Of a stretch of DNA of 7,052 bases, positions 5,263 to 7,052 are shown piece after piece. Numbering within the stretch: the first letter of the stretch is position 1; each line of letters starts with the position of its first letter. Position numbers and translations under genes: made by a program. Source of the stretch: Candidatus Bathyarchaeota archaeon (GTDB lineage: Archaea > Thermoproteota > Bathyarchaeia > Bathyarchaeales > SOJC01). The stretch covers positions 1-7,052 of the forward strand of contig JAUWDF010000034.1 in assembly GCA_030608925.1 (NCBI GenBank), given 5' to 3'. Below the pieces are notes generated by a model. It saw only the letters and a list, made by a program, of their open reading frames with translations. It was not told the origin of the DNA and ran no database searches.

Positions 5263-5299
5263 GTCAGAGCTTTTTGACACACGAATGTTGGAGAAAGCC

Positions 5300-5956
5300 A
5301 TGTCTGAGGAGAACGATTGGACAGAGGAGGAACTTAAAAAAGACGTTAACTCCATGACTGCGATCACTATTCCAGTGAACTTAAAAATAGAAAGTCATCA
5401 GCAGATACTCGACCTAGCTGAAATGGAGGAGATTCTTAGAGGGTCACAACTGATTGCTTTAGGTAATTGTGGTTGTAGAAAAAAACGCCAGAAGTGTAGT
5501 GCGCCACTAGATGTTTGCTTGAGCCTTGATAGGGATGCTGAGGAATTCATCAGTAATGGAACGTCAAAGAAAATAAGCTTGGAGGAAGCTCTTGACGCCT
5601 TGAAGCGTTCACATGAAGCAGGATTAGTTCACATTGCTTACATAACTGCAGGCGTGGAGAAGCCTGAGATGGTTTGTAGTTGTTGTTCATGCTGTTGTTG
5701 GAGCATGAGTGCACTTGTGAGGCTTGGAATGCAAAATGTTGTTGTGGCAAGTAGCAGTATTGCTTTGGACAACCCTGAAACATGTTCAAACTGTGGTACT
5801 TGTGTTGAGAGATGCCAGTTCAAGGCTAGAAGTCTAATCAATGGTGAGATGAAGTATGATGAGAAGAGATGCTTTGGCTGTGGAGTTTGCATCAGTACTT
5901 GTCCGACTCAGTCAATTTCATTGGTTAAGCGCCTACATCCAGCAATGAACCAGTAA
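5300..5956 (+). CDS. Cys-rich iron-sulfur protein with two [4Fe-4S] ferredoxin motifs
   Basis: A soluble 218-residue protein, probably an electron carrier or part of a redox enzyme. Two ferredoxin motifs lie at the C-terminus: C162-x2-C165-x2-C168-x3-C172 and C191-x2-C194-x2-C197-x3-C201 followed by Pro, enough for two [4Fe-4S] clusters. Upstream are two further Cys groups: C57-x-C59-x6-C66-x6-C73 (from NCGCR to DVCL) and CSCCSCCCW at 126-134, with six Cys in eight residues. The middle segment SLEEALDALKRSHEAGLVHIAY (93-114) is helical. I recall this arrangement (CGCR, DVCL, CSCCxCCC, then ferredoxin) from uncharacterised archaeal and anaerobic bacterial 4Fe-4S proteins, without a known reaction. 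The ATG at 5300 has GGAG (5290-5293) 6 nt upstream; the ATG at 5285 lacks a site. The whole gene argues for an anaerobe. No partner redox gene is adjacent except the divergent DUF362 gene. Confidence 0.88.
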   Translation: MSEENDWTEEELKKDVNSMTAITIPVNLKIESHQQILDLAEMEEILRGSQLIALGNCGCRKKRQKCSAPLDVCLSLDRDAEEFISNGTSKKISLEEALDALKRSHEAGLVHIAYITAGVEKPEMVCSCCSCCCWSMSALVRLGMQNVVVASSSIALDNPETCSNCGTCVERCQFKARSLINGEMKYDEKRCFGCGVCISTCPTQSISLVKRLHPAMNQ

Positions 5957-6017
5957 TTTTGCAATTACATGTGCTTTCTTCTAGCAACAAAACATGCAGT
6001 AGATTGCACCAATCATA

Positions 6018-6044
6018 TTTCTTTGTGTGAAGAAAGAAAGGAGG
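6018..6044 (-). terminator. Pyrimidine-rich 3' region between convergent genes
   Basis: On the minus strand, downstream of the stop of the gene at 6057, the sequence reads CCTCCTTTCTTTCTTC and then a 6-bp hairpin (TTTCTT 6018-6023 with AAGAAA 6030-6035 in plus-strand terms). Pyrimidine- and T-rich tracts commonly end archaeal transcripts. The tract also reads as AAAGGAGG on the plus strand, which mimics a ribosome site. Confidence 0.35.
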
Positions 6045-6056
6045 ATGCCAATGAGG

Positions 6057-6527
6057 CTAGGTCTCTATGTTGAAAGGTATAGCTGCATAAGCGTGCACAC
6101 CTAATTCATCAATTATCTCGTATCCGATAAGGAAATAGATGCACATGCCTTCCTTCTCGATTATGTTAGTCCTTAAAGCCTTAACAGTCACGTTTTCACC
6201 GACACTCAGGTATCCGCTTCCGAAGAGCATTTCTCTCAAAACCAATTCCGTGCCCACAGTCCATTCTTCAGGCAGTGCAATCCTTGCTTGTTCATCAACA
6301 GTGTTAATGAGGAGCATGTCTTTGTGAAAGGCTGTAGCAGCTCCCTCTATCTCAACAGGCTCCGAATTATTCAGTAACCACCAAATAAGTTGGTCCTTAT
6401 TCAGACTCTCTGATTCCGGGGATTGAGCTTCACTCGACTGAAACGCGTTAGTTAATGGTATGTATAGCAAAGCACCTGTGACAGCTGAAATTATTAGTAG
6501 TGAGATAACCTTTAGTTTCGAATTCAT
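6057..6527 (-). CDS. Small exported protein of unknown function
   Basis: The protein has 156 residues. An N-terminal signal or anchor is clear: MNSKLK, a hydrophobic core (VISLLIISAVTGALLYIPL, 7-25) and TNAFQ, giving a likely cleavage near residue 28. An acidic Ser-rich linker follows (30-46). The remaining domain, about 55-150, is strand-rich: VEIEGAATAFHKDMLLINTV (58-77), EQARIALPEEWTVGTELVLR (79-98), GENVTVKALRTNIIEKEGM (110-128) and CIYFLIGYEI. The alternating pattern suggests a beta-barrel such as an OB-like fold, but I match it to no named family. The single Cys is C129, so it is not a lipoprotein by Cys anchoring at the signal end. The start is secure because of a full GGAGGTGA ribosome site 7 nt upstream. 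It lies downstream of the two-helix membrane protein gene on the same strand with a 151-bp gap and its own candidate promoter. Confidence 0.8.
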   Translation of the reverse strand: MNSKLKVISLLIISAVTGALLYIPLTNAFQSSEAQSPESESLNKDQLIWWLLNNSEPVEIEGAATAFHKDMLLINTVDEQARIALPEEWTVGTELVLREMLFGSGYLSVGENVTVKALRTNIIEKEGMCIYFLIGYEIIDELGVHAYAAIPFNIET

Positions 6528-6534
6528 ATTTCAT

Positions 6535-6542
6535 TCACCTCC
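6535..6542 (-). promoter_or_regulatory. Full-length Shine-Dalgarno of the small exported protein
   Basis: GGAGGTGA on the minus strand is complementary to the whole conserved 3' end of archaeal 16S rRNA and sits 7 nt before the ATG at 6527. It is the strongest ribosome site in the window and suggests efficient translation. An ATG at 6534-6532 is out of frame and overlaps the site. Confidence 0.75.
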
Positions 6543-6579
6543 CTTCTCTTGTTGGGTAAGTAAATCTTTGATGTACTCC

Positions 6580-6588
6580 AAATAAAAG
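6580..6588 (-). promoter_or_regulatory. Candidate TATA box for the small exported protein
   Basis: CTTTTATTT on the minus strand lies about 53-61 bp upstream of the ATG at 6527, predicting a start near 6558 and a leader of about 30 nt that contains the strong ribosome site. The palindrome at 6605-6623 lies 17 bp further upstream. Confidence 0.4.
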
Positions 6589-6604
6589 TCGACGCACTTC
6601 AGGT

Positions 6605-6623
6605 GTGCATTATCAGTATGCAC
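6605..6623. repeat. Short inverted repeat between the two minus-strand genes
   Basis: GTGCAT-TATCAGT-ATGCAC is a perfect 6-bp inverted repeat with a 7-nt centre. It could be an operator upstream of the promoter at 6580-6588, or a 3' hairpin for the gene at 6679-7026, whose stop lies 56 bp upstream on the minus strand. No T-run follows it directly. Confidence 0.35.
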
Positions 6624-6678
6624 CAAAAATGAAACTGGGATTGCTGAACTCTTCGCGTGTTGAATTCGTTTTCGAAGA

Positions 6679-7026
6679 TTACGTCGAGGTGTCTTCGCCA
6701 AGTTTCCGGGTTATTAAGTTCTCCTCAAGATGCAGGAGAAGTCCGATTCGCCGTTCCCATCTCTTGAAGAAACGATGCTGAGCGTATAAAGCGAGAATCG
6801 TGTAAACCAGGAAAACAGCGATAATGATCATGAAAATGAACTCCAGAACTTTGCCTTCAGCAAGTGCTCCCAACGAAATTAGAGCAGAGAATACTAGAAG
6901 GACACAGGATACAATTAAGCCGATCAAGGAGCCTGTCCTAAACCTGTTCCATTCCGCATCAAGTTCAGTTAGAAAATCGTGTAGTGACTTCACTGGATAA
7001 GCTTGGTTTTTTCCTTCTTCAGACAT
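6679..7026 (-). CDS. Two-helix membrane protein of unknown function
   Basis: The protein has 115 residues with two adjacent transmembrane segments, about 32-56 and 60-83, joined by a tight AEGK turn, so it forms a helical hairpin. The N-terminal 30 residues are polar and partly helical (SLHDFLTELDAEWNRFR, 14-30); the C-terminal 30 are amphipathic and basic (RFFKRWERRIGLLLHLEENL, 85-104). By charge, both ends should face the cytoplasm. No signal peptide or catalytic motif is visible. GGTG at 7033-7036 lies 6 nt before the ATG and fixes the start. A TTAAATT sequence near the right edge could be its TATA box, giving an almost leaderless mRNA, but the window ends there. I do not recognise a family. 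Holding or scaffold functions are typical of such hairpins but cannot be claimed here. Confidence 0.75.
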   Translation of the reverse strand: MSEEGKNQAYPVKSLHDFLTELDAEWNRFRTGSLIGLIVSCVLLVFSALISLGALAEGKVLEFIFMIIIAVFLVYTILALYAQHRFFKRWERRIGLLLHLEENLITRKLGEDTST

Positions 7027-7052
7027 TACTTACACCGCGTAGCTCAATTTAA

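Larger units (their letters stand above)
4871..5299. other. Divergent intergenic region, AT-rich
   Basis: This 429-bp stretch lies between the divergent DUF362 and iron-sulfur protein genes. It contains candidate TATA boxes for both, two short palindromes (5077-5090 and 5125-5142) and another TATA-like sequence, GTTTATACTT, near 5153-5162. The minus frame 4879-5085 is open but has no ribosome site or recognisable domain. The plus frame of the iron-sulfur gene stays open back to 5165, yet contains no ATG, GTG or TTG upstream of 5285, so it gives no longer protein. No RNA gene was recognised. Confidence 0.5.

Noticed and set aside
6037..6104. Plus-strand AAAGGAGG followed by a 17-codon frame starting at 6051
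   Set aside because: The purine tract is better read as the complement of a pyrimidine-rich terminator of the minus-strand gene, and the frame is antisense to that gene's 3' end with no recognisable content.
1..7052. CRISPR arrays, insertion sequences, toxin-antitoxin or restriction systems
   Set aside because: No array of spaced identical repeats, transposase motifs, terminal inverted repeats or recognisable defence genes were seen on either strand.

Overview
The window looks like ordinary chromosomal DNA from a mesophilic or moderately thermophilic archaeon. The main evidence is a complete archaeal translation initiation factor aIF1A, a minimal two-domain DEAD-box RNA helicase of the archaeal size class, an archaeal winged-helix regulator paired with a small membrane protein, TATA-like boxes at plausible spacing upstream of several genes, and Shine-Dalgarno motifs of the GGTGA/GGAGG type. 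The set of poorly characterised genes (secreted small proteins, a short DUF362 protein, a Cys-rich ferredoxin) resembles what I know from Bathyarchaeia and related TACK archaea. That placement is inference and cannot be settled from this window.

Layout. (1) Positions 1-370, minus strand: the 5' part of an exported protein gene that runs off the left edge. (2) 371-837: a gene-poor stretch with two diverged copies of a 42-bp sequence and a long imperfect inverted repeat enclosing a G-rich tract. (3) 838-1601, plus: a two-gene operon of an ArsR-like winged-helix regulator and a four-helix membrane protein, with the stop and start codons overlapping. (4) 1602-1815: leader and promoter region of the helicase, including a possible 5-codon mini-ORF. 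(5) 1816-3954, plus: a tightly packed cluster of DEAD-box RNA helicase, aIF1A and an OB-fold nucleic-acid-binding protein, with gaps of 7-8 bp. (6) 4040-4870, minus: a DUF362 protein convergent with that cluster. (7) 4871-5299: a divergent AT-rich promoter region with two short palindromes. (8) 5300-5956, plus: an iron-sulfur protein with two ferredoxin-type [4Fe-4S] motifs and two further cysteine clusters. (9) 6057-6527 and 6679-7026, both minus: a small exported protein and a two-helix membrane protein.

The clearest functional unit is helicase/aIF1A/OB-fold protein, which joins RNA unwinding, start-codon scanning or ribosome loading, and single-strand nucleic-acid binding in one probable transcript. 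The regulator and membrane protein at 838-1601 form a second unit. I see no CRISPR array, insertion sequence, tRNA, rRNA or defence system. The most unusual items are the Cys-rich iron-sulfur protein, the uncharacterised N-terminal half of the OB-fold protein, and the diverged repeat whose differences fall largely on synonymous codon positions although it is not part of any intact gene.
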